Positions 24,901-37,200 of a stretch of DNA of 64,000 bases are shown here, in pieces. Numbering within the stretch: the first letter of the stretch is position 1; every line of letters begins with the position of its first letter. Location: NCBI GenBank assembly GCA_013396655.1, contig WBMV01007622.1, positions 124,001 through 188,000 of the forward strand, read 5' to 3'. A model generated the notes under the pieces. It ran no database searches. It was not told where the DNA came from and worked only from the letters and a program-made list of their open reading frames with translations. This DNA is from Campylorhamphus procurvoides (Eukaryota; Chordata; Aves; Passeriformes; Dendrocolaptidae). The translations under genes were made by a program, and so were the position numbers.

Positions 24901-27900
24901 CTGCTTTCAATGCAATTATTTTTCCAGACAGAGAAATGTGCAAGTGAGGGGAAACAGGAGGTGAGAAACAGGGAAATCAAAGGGGGAGCTTTGCCAAGAT
25001 GAAGAGCAGAACTTTAAACCCAGTCCCAATTCACGGGCTAATTGAGGCAGAATAAATGTTGGAAAAGTCCACTCACCTCTTCCTCATTTCACAACTGCAC
25101 ATGGAGAGGCAGCAACCCCTTTGCACAGACTATTATGTGCCAGTGGCAGTGAGGAGAAGAGGAGAAGCTGCAGCAATTATAACAAAGCACCGTGGCACAG
25201 TGTTCTAATGAGCTGTAAATGCATCCAGCAGAATTCCATGAAGCCTTGCTGTCCTCACTGCGCTGCAACCATAATTTGTGCTCTCACTTTTTAAAGCTAC
25301 ACCAGTGTCTCCATGAAGTATTTTGTTTGGGCTGAGTAAATGGTAAATGGTGTATTTATTGATTTTTATCTCTCTTCACACCTCGAATGCTGCCTGTCTG
25401 CTCAGAGCCAGGTCACAGCACACTCACTCATTCAGCAAACACCTCCTCCATGGCTGAGGCAGAAACTCTTTGGGGTAACGACAGTGTCTTCAATCAGCAC
25501 AACATCCCAAGGGTTTCCTCTCCTCCCCTGCTTTTTCCAAAGAGACCCAGTGGTGACCCCAAGGCAACACAGACCTCTGGAGGAAAAGCCGGTAGGACCA
25601 ATAAGTCTTTACATTCCATTAATGCCACGTACAAAATGGTTTAAATTTAGTACAGTTTAAGCTGAAGTTTCTGTACTCAACACAGAGATTAAGTCCATCC
25701 ATCTGGTAACAACTGTAGGTTGTGTTTAAATTCTTCTCCCATGTTGGCGGGGTTTTTTGGGGGGGGAAGAGCTCTACAATAGACATTTAGCAATAAACTG
25801 TAAATGCAGGAAATTCTCTGAGGGCTTTTGTTACAGCAGCCAATCTATTGCTGATACATGAGCCAAATCAAAAGCAATGCCAAAGAAAAAACTCAAACCT
25901 CTTGTACCTAAAATTGGAAAGAAAAATAAATTCAGAAACACCTTGAAATAGTAAGATCACAAACCAACATGACCTTCTCTGTTCCCCACCAAGCAACTCT
26001 TCTCAGGTGAGTCATTAGAAGAACATGGAAGAGATGAGCAGATTCTGAATAGTCTGGTGGGACTTCACAGCCCTTCAGGGGTCCCTGTGCTGAGGTGGCA
26101 GCACCAGTGCCACCGGAATTCCTGCTGTGATGGGTGGGGGGTGCCCAGGCTGGGAGGAGCCCAGCCCAATTCTCCCCTTATCCCAAGGGCTGGCATCTTG
26201 GGAAATGCAAGAGTAGCTCGGATTATCTGAGGAGCAGCAGAGCCCCATCCCCATGGTAGGGTGGGCAAACCCACCTGCTTCCAGTCCCTGAGCTCCTGCT
26301 TTGGTTTCCCCCTCCTGGGCACGGGAAGGGCGATGCCAGGCTGTGCCCTCCAGAGCTGGGTCAGTGCTGGCACAACGCTGCTCCCCAGGGCTGCCAAAGG
26401 GCACTCAGGAGACAGGAGGGTTCCCCCAGGAGCACAAGTCTCACCAGGAAGAAGAGAAAAAAAACCTGCTCAGAAAGAAACATGGCTTTTGGAGAAAGAC
26501 AAGAAATTGCAGCAGCCAGAGCTGTGAAAAGCCTTGACAAAATATTTAACACGGGGAGACAGAGAACACTTGCCAATTGCTAGAGCCTTCCCAGCTCAGG
26601 GTATTGATGGTTACTGCCACTGCTATTAAAAAGACACTGTTTTCTGAGTGATCTGTGCAAAGAAGGGCTGGAACACACCTACAGCTTTTCCACATGCTTT
26701 TAGCTCTGCTAATGGAGAAAAATATTGCCTCTCATGTAAGACTCAATTGAATAATTATTCCATTCAATTAACAAATAAGTAATGCATTGTTTTGTGGTGT
26801 ATCCATTAAACAAGTGCGTAGGAAACTCAATAGATAAATCTCTAGAAAGTCTTTTAGGTTCATCACACATATGTTGATGCAGCCAGAATTTATTTATTTC
26901 TTTATTTATTAAATCTATGAGGAAACTGCTAAACAAATGAGGATGAGGTTTCAAAAAGCTGAAAGGAATTAGTTTTCCACTGAGCTCCACACAGCAATGG
27001 TGTCATGTGGGTAATTCTACTACAATTTGCTTAGTAGAATGAAAAATAACAGCAGCGATTCTCGTTGTAAATAACCTCTTTTCTCATAGCAGACACCCAT
27101 TACAAGGTCAACATCTACTGTCAACCTTCATGATTAAACTCATTAAAACTGTCCTGTTTGATTCTCTTTTTCCTTAAAAGAAAACCATGCCTTCAGCTGA
27201 GGTTTGGGGTTTTTTCTTGGCCAAAAGGACCTGCTTTTCTTGAAATTTGTACACGTTCTTACATGGAACTTGGAAATTTGAAACATGAACATCTGATCCT
27301 TCCCCACCTTATCCTCCCTCACATCCCTTTTATTCCCCATATTCCCCAGTCTATTCCCACTCAGGTCCCTTCAATTTCTTTGCATTATTTAGGTGAACAA
27401 TTTCAGCAAAAAGCATTTTTACCTTTCTACTGGATTTTTCACATTTTTCACAGGCAAGCATTCCAGCAGGATCTCTATTAACAAAATGGTTTCTGGGTAG
27501 CGTGTTAAAAAAAACCCCCTCACAGCATCTCAGCTGCAAGAGCTGGCAGATGTTGACTTTTCCCCCATAACTGAAATGCCTCTATAAAAAGGACCATTCC
27601 AGTCTCACAAGCGTTAAAATGGAAAATAAATAGAAGTGGCAAATATGGCACGGTGAAGATTACATGTGAGGGCCCAGGAATTCAAGTCCCCTCTCAGAGG
27701 GCACATTGCAGGGGTAATGAGAAGATGCAGAAGCTTTTCAATCTCCAGAATCAGTCCCTGATGGCACATCCTGGAGGCAGACACACCAAAGGGGGCAGCA
27801 TGGGCGGAAAGGATTATTTAATGAGTATTGGCTGCTGCGAGACACCCACGGACAGCCCAGCCTGCAGCCTCGCCAAGGAAAGTGCCAGAAGCCAGTCCCC

Positions 27901-30900
27901 GTTGGCAAGGAGCTCATTACATAGTGGGGATTTTCTTCCTGTTTAGATAGAGCGTAATGTTTTATTTACAGCTCTTTGCAGCCCCGTGGAGGTGGAGAGG
28001 GTGAGCGGGTTCCCTGATGCTGGAAAACCCTGGGCAATGCTCATCTTCTCAGGGGCTCTGGAGGGGACTCAGTGCCACCCACACCTTGGGCATGGCCAGA
28101 GCAAGGGCTCCAACACCAACCCCTCAAGGTGTTATTTCAAATGTGATATTTTAAAGATGAAAACCCCTCACGCAGAGGGCTGGGGATGCACATGTATTGC
28201 CATCCTGCAGGACCGTGCCAGGGCTGGGTGGGACAGCAGGATATGGGCACAGGGCATGGGCACTGCAGGGATTCCTTCCCTCTTTGGATGGGTACAAGGT
28301 TTTGATTGGTAAAATCCAAGGAAAACCAGGTCTGTTATTGTAGAGAAATCTGCCCAGCTGAGCATAAGAGAGCAGCCAGGCCCAGGCTGCACACACACAC
28401 TCTCCTGCCCTCTTTGGCCTTGGAGCCTGCAGGGTCCCCTTTCCCCCCCACTGCTGTAGCACAGCCAGCACTTGTCCCCATAATCCCAACCCAGGCCTGA
28501 AGACAAAACAAAGTTGGAGAGGAAATAAAGGTCAAGTGGATTCTACTCTGTGGCTAAAAGCTCGGAGTAATTTGCACTGTTGTAATTCCAGCAGCTGAGA
28601 TAGCCAGAAAAATATATTTAATATTTCATTTTTTTTCCTGCTTTTTTTCCCCCAAGACATTTTTTCCTCGGTAGGGGAGAGCACTAACAATGACTTCAAT
28701 AGGAGAACGAAGTTTAAAGCCCAGATCTTTCCAATTCTGCTTATTCCTTTAAGCTATTCCAATCCCCTTTATGTTCTTTCTGCATACACACATCTGTCTT
28801 CTTCAAAGCCTTAACCATCTCTGACACACCTGACCTTTCCATCCAAGCGCAATGGTGAGATGCAAAGAAAAACCCTTTACCTGCAGCAAGTAACTCTTTG
28901 TTTTGCCAGTCCCACGCCTGAAAATGTTGCTGCTGCAGGAAGTAAAACTGTGAGCCACCTTTCCTTTGCTTTTGAAAAATGGAACTGTCATCTCTTCGGG
29001 AGAAATAACAGCTTATCTTTATTTTGTCAGACATGACTGTTAGTTATTAGAGTCGTCTTAAGAAAATCCTACAAGAAGAATTAGGACAGTATTGTCACAG
29101 AAATGTCAAGAGTTCAGAAATTAATTTGACAAGATCTGGGAGATCTCAGATATCTAATTAAACTTTCTGTGACAGTTATGTTGTGTAAATACTGGAAACC
29201 TTTCCAAGGAAAGAATCAGGTAAAACCAGCTTCCATATTCAATTAATAGATGTTACACCCATTCAGCAGCCATTACTCTGATGAGACCCATTCAGTTCAT
29301 GCCAGGAAATGTAATTTCATCTATTCAGGCACACAAGGTTTGTACATTTTTAAGAAAAAATGCAATAAACGTACTGGTTCTGGTAATTCCACTGTATTTT
29401 TGGCTGGAGTTTATATAAACACCCCTCTCCTCCACTTAGTGAATGACACCATACATTGCCACATGATAGAATGCATTCAGCTCTGGGTTGGAAGGTTTTA
29501 GAATCATTTCTGTAGGAAAAACTGATTCCATAGATGAAGGGAACTTAGGCTAAGAGGAATTATGGTTAATAGATTCTGACCTCAACAGGCTGTAATGCAG
29601 GCTGGATCTGCACTCAGTAATACTTGCATCAAGCCCATATCTCATAGCTGTGTTAAATCATATCAATTCATCATTTAAAGAAGCCACTACATCCATTAGC
29701 AAATTGTTTTAATAGTTAATTATTAGCAGTGTAAAAAGGGTGTGATTATCCCCAGCCTGAGTCTCCAGGGGCACTCTCAGCATGTGGATCACACCAGTGC
29801 TGCACCTCCCACCCGAAGCCATCAGTCTAAGGAAACAGGAGGAACACTTCTGACACCAAAGATGTTGGCTCTCAGGAGCCAACAGCTGGATATCAGAGCC
29901 ACCAGTCTGGGCTCAGACAGAGCCTACAGAGGGTTCAGAATTCAAGCTCATCCTCCTCCACCTCTGCCCCCCAGCACTGCTGTGCCACGGGGTGGGTGTC
30001 TGTGCCCGAGCAGGGCAGGCTGTGCATCCCCAGGGCGCAGTGCCAGTGGGCATGTGGTTGCTAAGCAAGTGCATCAATAGCCATTAATCCTGGAGGTGAC
30101 ACTTCCTGCACACGAGCAGGGCCAGGAGGGGCACGTTGTGCAGCTGGGGCCGTGATTAATAACCCGGCTCCCCTCGCCGAGGTGGCCGCAGCTTCCCCAG
30201 CCCTGCAAACACGAGTGGAAAGTCACCGAGCAGCTCGGTGCTGCTGCCAGGCACAGAGCTGCACAGTCATCCTCAGGGCAGCCACACCACTGCAAGAGGC
30301 AACGCTCAGGAGCTGCTCAGGACACGGTGTTTTTGTTTGACAGAGGACAGGAAGAAACAGCATAAACCAGTTGTTTCCACTATTTGCTGCAATTTCTCTC
30401 ACTGATCGTTCCTCTCCTTAGCACTGGGGCTTGCTGGGAAGGAAGAGGAGCATTTGCCATTAAAAGCTTTTGAGAGAAACTCCAATAATTTAAATCAATT
30501 CTGTTGCCAAATTATTTTCTTATGTGAAGACATGAAAAATATAAGTTGAATTTCGAGTTCATTCTGTTGATAGCTGTACAATGCTTATTTTTCAACTGAC
30601 GCTTTCCTTCTGCGCCCTCAGTTGTTCCCATCACCATCTCTTTCCATCTCTTATCCACTTAAGCTTCATCCAAAACACATCCAAGGGCAGTTTACCTCTG
30701 CTGGTCCTCTGGGGCCAGCAGTCACCTCTGCTTAGGTGGCCAGAGGGGAAATGTGCATCTCTGCAGCAGCATTCCCAGAGGAGGAGTGCTATGCCACAAC
30801 CTTCAGCACCAAACAAAATCAGTGAACCTCGCCCTGTGCTTTCACTGAGGGGCAGGACCAGCCCCAGTTGCAGAGTAAGGGGAGGATGTAGCTCAGTAAA

Positions 30901-33900
30901 AGGATCTAAGGCTAAGAGGAAAAAGAACTAAGAAAGAAAGAAGACAATTACTATTTTTTTAATTATTTTTTATTTTTAATTTAGAGTGAAGGGTTCTTCT
31001 GTTAAGGTTTTTCCAATGATTAAAAACGGAAAACCCAAGCCCCCTGTAGCACAATTTGTTCTGGAGGCAGGACAGGACAGCATCAAATCCCATAAGCAAT
31101 TTGCAGAGCTCTCTTACCAAGCAGAGCCTGGCAATCTTGACTCTCCACCTCACTTCCAACAGCCTCTCTGTTCCTGGATAACCCCCAACCCATGGCGAGT
31201 ACTGAATAAGAAAACACCGGGTTGTTGTTGTTGTTCCCACTCCCAACACTCACTCTGCATTAGGCTCCATCATTTCACAACTCGCTTGATGTAACACGAT
31301 GTGGCAGAACATACCCTGATCCAGAAGTGAACCCTGATGCAATGCAGAACAGATGCCTTGGACTCAAACTGCTCCTTCCTTGCCTTTCCTACCTTTGATC
31401 TACATTTTCTGCTTGTGACAGGCTGTTAAATAAATATCAGTGACAAGGCTTGGTACTCGTTTGTTTTTCTGCAGCTTGTGTTCTTTCTGTTCAGCTCTCC
31501 AAGCCGAGCATCTTGTTGAAAAATATACACACTCCATTACCAATTAATGACTTTAGCCGGGTGTCCTCTACTCTCTTTACTCCCCTGTGCCAGTTCTACA
31601 CATTAGCCTGGGTAACATTCAAAGATAATTGTGTTTTGTTTATTTGTTTGGAGAAGTAACAGCAATCAGACAGGCAAATCCCAGTCCCTACCAAAGCTGC
31701 AATTGTGTTTTCAGTGGAGCCTGCTCCGAGGAGAGCTAGACAAGCACATGTGGCAGCTGCTCAAGGTGAAACTTCTCTTCTTCTGCTCTTCAGTTTTTCC
31801 TTCTTCCAAGAAAAGGACATTTTTCTCAGCACTCAGGGCTTGCTGCAGGCTTTCCACATCTAGGGCCAGGTTTTCTGCAGCCTCTTGATTTGTTTAGTCA
31901 CCTTTCAAAGCTCACCCTTGCTGCAGCTAACCAAAAATGAGAGCCCATTCTCGGTAATACACATCAGCCCCTGCACACACGTGTGGCCAGGATCACACAT
32001 TTGTGCACAGAGACCTATTTCAGTGTCTGAAGAAACATTTCATGGGTGTTTTCGAGCGGCCACTGACTTTGCATCCTTCAATTTCCAATGCAATTGAAAT
32101 AATTCAGTTGTTGAGGATTGGGTACTCGGGACCTTCGCCAGCAGAAATCCAACACCCTCGGGGATCCACGGGAATGAAATCCCTGCGAGTCAGCTGGGGA
32201 AAAAAGCCCATTGGATTATCCCTGAGCGCAGGCAGAGGTGGTACAGCCTGAGCACATTAACGTGGCTGCAAAAGAGCACAGGGTGAGCTTCCTTCAGCCT
32301 CCCTTTTGTGCTCCCAGAGATGCAAAGAGCTGCTGAGCAGCCGTGGCCACGCTGCCTGCTCACCCAGCAGACACACTTGGCGAAACACATTAGCATCTTC
32401 CGCTCGGATAATTAGTTTAGTGAAAAATTATTGCATTATCTGTTGGGTTTCATTAGAGACCACTTGCAATCTTAAAAAGAACGGCTCACATTAGGTGCTT
32501 TTAATAAGACAATAAAGCCTATAGCGTTTCCAAACAAGATTTAAAGCCCGTTCAGCACGCGAGTAATTAGCACAAGTCAGGTTGGAGGCCAAATGCATTA
32601 TTTAGTAATGGAATTAAATTTCCTCGGAAAGAAAGAAGCCCATTAAAACCCACAGAAAAGCAGAAACGTCAAGGCAACATATTTAAAACATGCTGCAACA
32701 GAACCCTTAACTGCACAGTAGGATGTGGTTCAGATTTCAGCAAATATGCACCCAGTCTTGTGGTCAACAGTGGAGATTTTGCTCCAGCTCTGTAGGGAGA
32801 ACAATCCTACAGAGCCATATTGCACAGCAGGTGTTCCTCTTGCACATGGCTTGAAATCAATTATCAGCCCTGTCTGCTGTGCCATTGGGTAAGAAGGCTG
32901 AGACTCTCCACGTTACCCTCACATTGTCCATGTTTTCATCCCCAAGAGCCACTGGAGATAAGTTTTCCTTTATAAGATAAAGTTTTTCCTTTATAAGAAC
33001 AACCTTTTTTTTCCCAGGAACACGACACGGAGCCGCATTTTCTTCTGTGCTGTATTTTAATTTTTGTGTGGCATGAGCAAATATAATTACCAGTACAAAG
33101 GATTCAGAAAAAAATAGACTATGCTTAGCAACCTCCAGCAAAACTAGCAGAATGCTCTCGACAAAACTTGTGCTCTGTAATGAAATTCCTACGAAGGCAG
33201 TCAGTGCTTAAAAAACTAGGACAAATTATGCTGTAAGGAGTTGAATATGTAAACGTGGCAAGGAGCTTCATTTTATATTCTGGCTTCAGAGGGGTTACTT
33301 CCAGTTGACAGCAGTGTAAATGGGACCAGAGTAAGACTCGTGCCCACCAGCAGAAAGGCAAACATGGATAAAGAGGAGGATAAAGAAACATCCCTTAACC
33401 AGGTCCATGTGTGGGGTATTCTGACAAAGATAGAGTGTTTGCATCCTTGCCATGAGCACATGCAGACCTTGTCTTGTATGGCAGCTCAAGAAATAACAAT
33501 TTTGGAGCCAAACTACCAGCTCAAACGCACTAGTGACTCGCCAGCTCCTCCCTGTAGTAATTCTGCAAACCCAGTGATGCATGTACCATGTAACAGGACT
33601 GGGATAATTTCCATAATAGTTAGCCAGTAGTGACAAATGGAAAACAAAAAGGAGAGTAGAAGTGGGAAATATGGCAGCTCACTGGGCCCCGAGGCTGGTG
33701 GCTCTGGAAGAGGAGGCGATGGCTGAGCCCTGGTGCAAGAATATGAGGTTTCCAGGAATTCCAGGGGCTCTGCAGGTTTTCTTCCTGCAGAACCCTCAGC
33801 TCCGGGGCTTTTCTCATAAATGTGCCTCTCCAAGTAGCTTCAAGGCTGAAGTTTTCATTACAAATCAGCAGTGGAGCTGGGAGCTGGAAGAGGAGCCTGG

Positions 33901-34199
33901 CTCTCCCATCAGGGCTTACAGATAAGCACTCGCTGCAGAGTGATTTACGTTCCCAGGATTTGGGTGTAATCCTGCCTCCCTGGGGTAGCTGTTTCCTTTC
34001 AGAGCCAATTTCCCTGATGGAGCAGGAATAGTCACATCTTGCTTTTCTTCCCTTTTGCTTTCCATCTCTGCACAGAGAGCAGGAAAAGGACTGGGTGTTC
34101 AGTAGAGAGGAACAGTGATCTCCCAGACACACACCTTGATCCAGAGGGGTTGCTGCCTTTACAAAACAGACACAAAATGCAGGGTGGCTCTGGCTTGAT

Positions 34200-34225
34200 A
34201 CATAATTCAATACATTGAATTATGT
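34200..34225. repeat. Perfect 12-bp inverted repeat, 2-nt spacer
   Basis: ACATAATTCAAT at 34200-34211 is matched by its exact reverse complement at 34214-34225. It is AT-rich, intergenic, and without a U-run or any gene end beside it. Confidence 0.9.
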
Positions 34226-35789
34226 CAATAATATTCAGCCAGTTTACACCAAAACAGCTCATGCTTTTGACATCTTATTCTGCAGCCCAAAGCCAACCTT
34301 ATTAACTTCTCCAGTTGTGCCAGTGGATAAGCCAGTTCTGGCTGGGACACAGGAGCCCTTGCTAGACCAAAACCATGGGCAGGGCTTCAGAAAGTACTTG
34401 TGTACATATTTCCAGCCCCAAAGAGCTCTTGCTCCACGTTCACAGCAACACAGCCAGACCCAGGGATCTCTCATTGCAAGGTCTGAATGAAGCTGAAGCA
34501 CAAAACAGCCTGGCAGTCCTGAAAGAAGGCAGCGATCTAAGGAAAATGGGTTTGTAGGTGATGCAAAGCTCTCACAGATTCACTCTGAAGCTGCTGAACC
34601 TCTTAACATCTTCAAAACCTCTTTTCTCCTCTGGGGTCACAAAGGAGGCTGTGTTCCCTGGAAGGCAGCTTTGAGAGGTTTGAGACTGAAGGAAAGCCAC
34701 GACATTAGCAAAGGTTCTGCCACATCCCCTTGTAAAACCAGGAGACTGGGCTCTTTTGTAGTGCTTTCATCCTCCTCTAAGGCACTTGCCCTCATTTCTG
34801 AGCTGGCCACTGCAGCCAGGAGCCATCCCACCAGTGATGCTGAGCTCCACAGGCAGCTTTTGTCATCCCTTTTCCTCATGGTGACCCTTGGAGCAAGTTC
34901 TCCAAAGGCAACACCATCTCAGGGGCCTTCTGCTAACAATGTCAAGCTGGCAGCAGCTGGACTGGGCAGTGCACACTGAGATGGGGAGGTTGGCATGCCA
35001 AGAGGCAGTCTCATCTTCCATCCAACCCCTACTCCCTGCTGGCCACGGGAAAAGCTCAGAGACCTGCCCAAGGTGGGGTGGCAAACCCTCTAAGTTTGGA
35101 CTAGAAGTCATTATGGCCATGAAAGCATTTCACCACCATAAGAGTCACTCTGGGTTTTCCCAGCAGGTAACCTGTTCATTGAGGGCGTTGGAGATTTGGC
35201 CAAAATTGTGTGTGTGTGGCCTGAAAAGCCTTTTTGCATCAGAAAGTCCCTCTGCTCCAGCAGAACCCTTTTGCCAGCACTTGTAAAGAGCTCAGCCCCT
35301 GTGCAGCTCACGATTGTCACACCCCAAACCCAACCAGAGCAACTTGGCTGGGCAGAAAATGAGACATTTTCATCATCATTGCTATTAAACAGGGACCTGT
35401 GAAGGAGTGCTTGCATATTATGGCAAACTTCAATTGAAATGGGCCATTACTTGCCTCATTAATATTTCAAGGGTGTTTGAATTCTCTATGGCAAAAATAT
35501 ATTACTGGGAACAAATTCAGGTAGAAGGAAAAAAAACCCACAAAATAAATTTCATTAAATAATGAACATGCATTACACTAACCCATCCTGAGATTCAGCC
35601 TGAGAGCGTCACAGACAAAAAAATCCTGGTGTTCTACTTATAAAAAAGGCAAAATTATCTATTCATTTAGGAAAATGTAATCATGCTCAGTTAGACACAC
35701 CAGACAAGCATATGAAAAGCAAAATGGCTTTGAAGCTGCTCCTGATAGCAAGCTTTGACAGCTTGGGAAGAAGACTCTGCAATCCACAC

Positions 35790-35830
35790 TTTTTTATTTT
35801 TATTTATTTATTTTTTATTTATTTTTTAAA
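35790..35830. repeat. TTTA / T-rich simple repeat
   Basis: About 40 bases of T runs interrupted by single A bases (TTTTTATTTATTTATT type). It may be an old poly(A) tail on the minus strand, but no element body was recognised next to it. Confidence 0.85.
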
Positions 35831-36930
35831 GTATACATTAGAAAGTCCATTAAAGAAGTGGCATGAATTGGTAATTTTTGTTGCATAACAGTTTTGAATC
35901 TGGAAGAGAACATTAATGCAATACAGCTCTTTTTGCCAGCACCCATGCATCTCATCTGAAAACAATTCCCAGCTAAAGGTGTTCCTTGTAAATTGGATAT
36001 TAGCAGGGAACAGAGTAGAAGATAAACCCCTACTGCTGTCCTGTTTATCTCTAGATGGGGCATGGCCAACTAGTTTTCTAAAGGTATCTTTTATTTCACA
36101 GTTTGGAACTACCAGTAATTAGTCTAACTTGGCCAGGAGAGGCTTGTTATTTAACTTTATTTGTCTGTAATATTAGTGAGTGTTATTAAGATGAAGCATT
36201 GAAGAAATTAAGATTTTGGTCAAAAACCTCTGCCACAGATCTCAAAGGATCCAGCTCTACCCGAGACTTTCATCTGAATTTGGACAAAGACATGGCTAAA
36301 CAAACAGAAGTATCCTGGGATGGAGGGAAAGCAGCAGCTGAGAACACGAGACACAGGCTTTTCTACTTCAGTTTAACTTCTTTTTTCTTCTAGGCAAGAA
36401 GCCTCTCCTGAGGCTCAAATTGCAGCCCCAGCAGGTTCTCCAGCACCACTGGGCATAGCAGGGGACCTCAGCTGATGCCTGCAGAGGCTCCTGAGAAATT
36501 CAGGTTTCAGAATCAGGTAAATTTCAGCTGGAAAGCAGCAATGTTAGAGCAGAGAGGAGGATCTTTCCTGAACCATTGCCCTGCTCCATCCAGCAAAGCA
36601 GGTCACCCTCCACAGGTGCCTCAGAGTCCACTGCAGAGCTTTTATAGCCCCTCATTTCCCACCTCTTTGGCACAAATGAAAGAGGTCAAAACCTGCTGGG
36701 GCCTGAGAGCAAACCTACTGTGCAGGAGCTTTGCAAAAACAAAAAGGCCATTTCCTTCTGCCTGTGTTGTTTCTTGCCATGTCAGAATTAGTCCCATTGC
36801 TCTGTTCTCAGATGTCTATCAGGTGCTGGCTACAGGAGAACCTCATAAAAAAACCCCATGGCATAAATTGAAAGGTTTTATTAAGTCCTGATTTGACCCA
36901 TGCCTTGCTGTGTCTGTAGGTTAAGCACTA

Positions 36931-37200
36931 GAAGCCAAGAGGACGGTGCCAGGCTCTTTTCAGTGGCAGGATGAGGAGCAGTGGCCAGGAACTGAAACAC
37001 AAGAAGTTCCAACTCAACATGAGTAGGAATATCTTGTTGAGGATGGCTGAGCTCTGGAACAGCTGGAGACATTCAGAACACACCTGGATGCATTCCTGTG
37101 TCACCTGCCCCAGGTGACCCTGCCTGGACCGGGGGGCTGGACTGGGTGATCTCCAGAGGTCACTTCCATCCCAACAATTCTTTGATTCTGTGATTCTGTG
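36931..37200 (+). mobile_element. CR1 LINE, 5'-truncated 3' end
   Basis: The stretch follows the avian CR1 3' region in order: GAAGCCAAGAGGACGGTGCC at the start, a GAAGTTCCAACT segment, CTCTGGAACAGCTGGAGACA, GGTGACCCTGCCTGGACC, GGATGATCTC-like GGGTGATCTCCAGAGGTC, and the terminal GATTCTGTG repeats ending at 37200. It is 5'-truncated, as most CR1 copies are, and has lost any reverse transcriptase. It lies in the intergenic region in antisense orientation to the two genes. Confidence 0.9.

Larger units (their letters stand above)
18918..36930. other. Intergenic DNA between CACNG4 and CACNG5, first part
   Basis: No gene recognised. Open frames are short, mutually overlapping and without family similarity. 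Contents noted: TTTA-rich runs near 20145 and 26890, a CACACA run near 28390, a TTG run at 31221-31235, an imperfect tandem pair of about 20 bp (GATAAGTTTTCCTTTATAA type) at 32957-32998, a 12-bp-arm palindrome at 34200-34225, and an AT-rich block at 32385-32645 that looks conserved. Confidence 0.6.

Noticed and set aside
30798..30818. Partial REST/NRSF (RE1) site starting TTCAGCACCA
   Set aside because: Only the left half fits; the right half of the consensus (GGACAGCGCC) is absent.
33620..34210. 196-codon minus-strand open frame
   Set aside because: No recognisable domain, and open frames on the other strand overlap it throughout.
36395..36515. Possible plus-strand exon with a pyrimidine-rich acceptor and a GTAAAT donor
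   Set aside because: Splice-like signals alone are common by chance; no coding pattern or second exon supports it.
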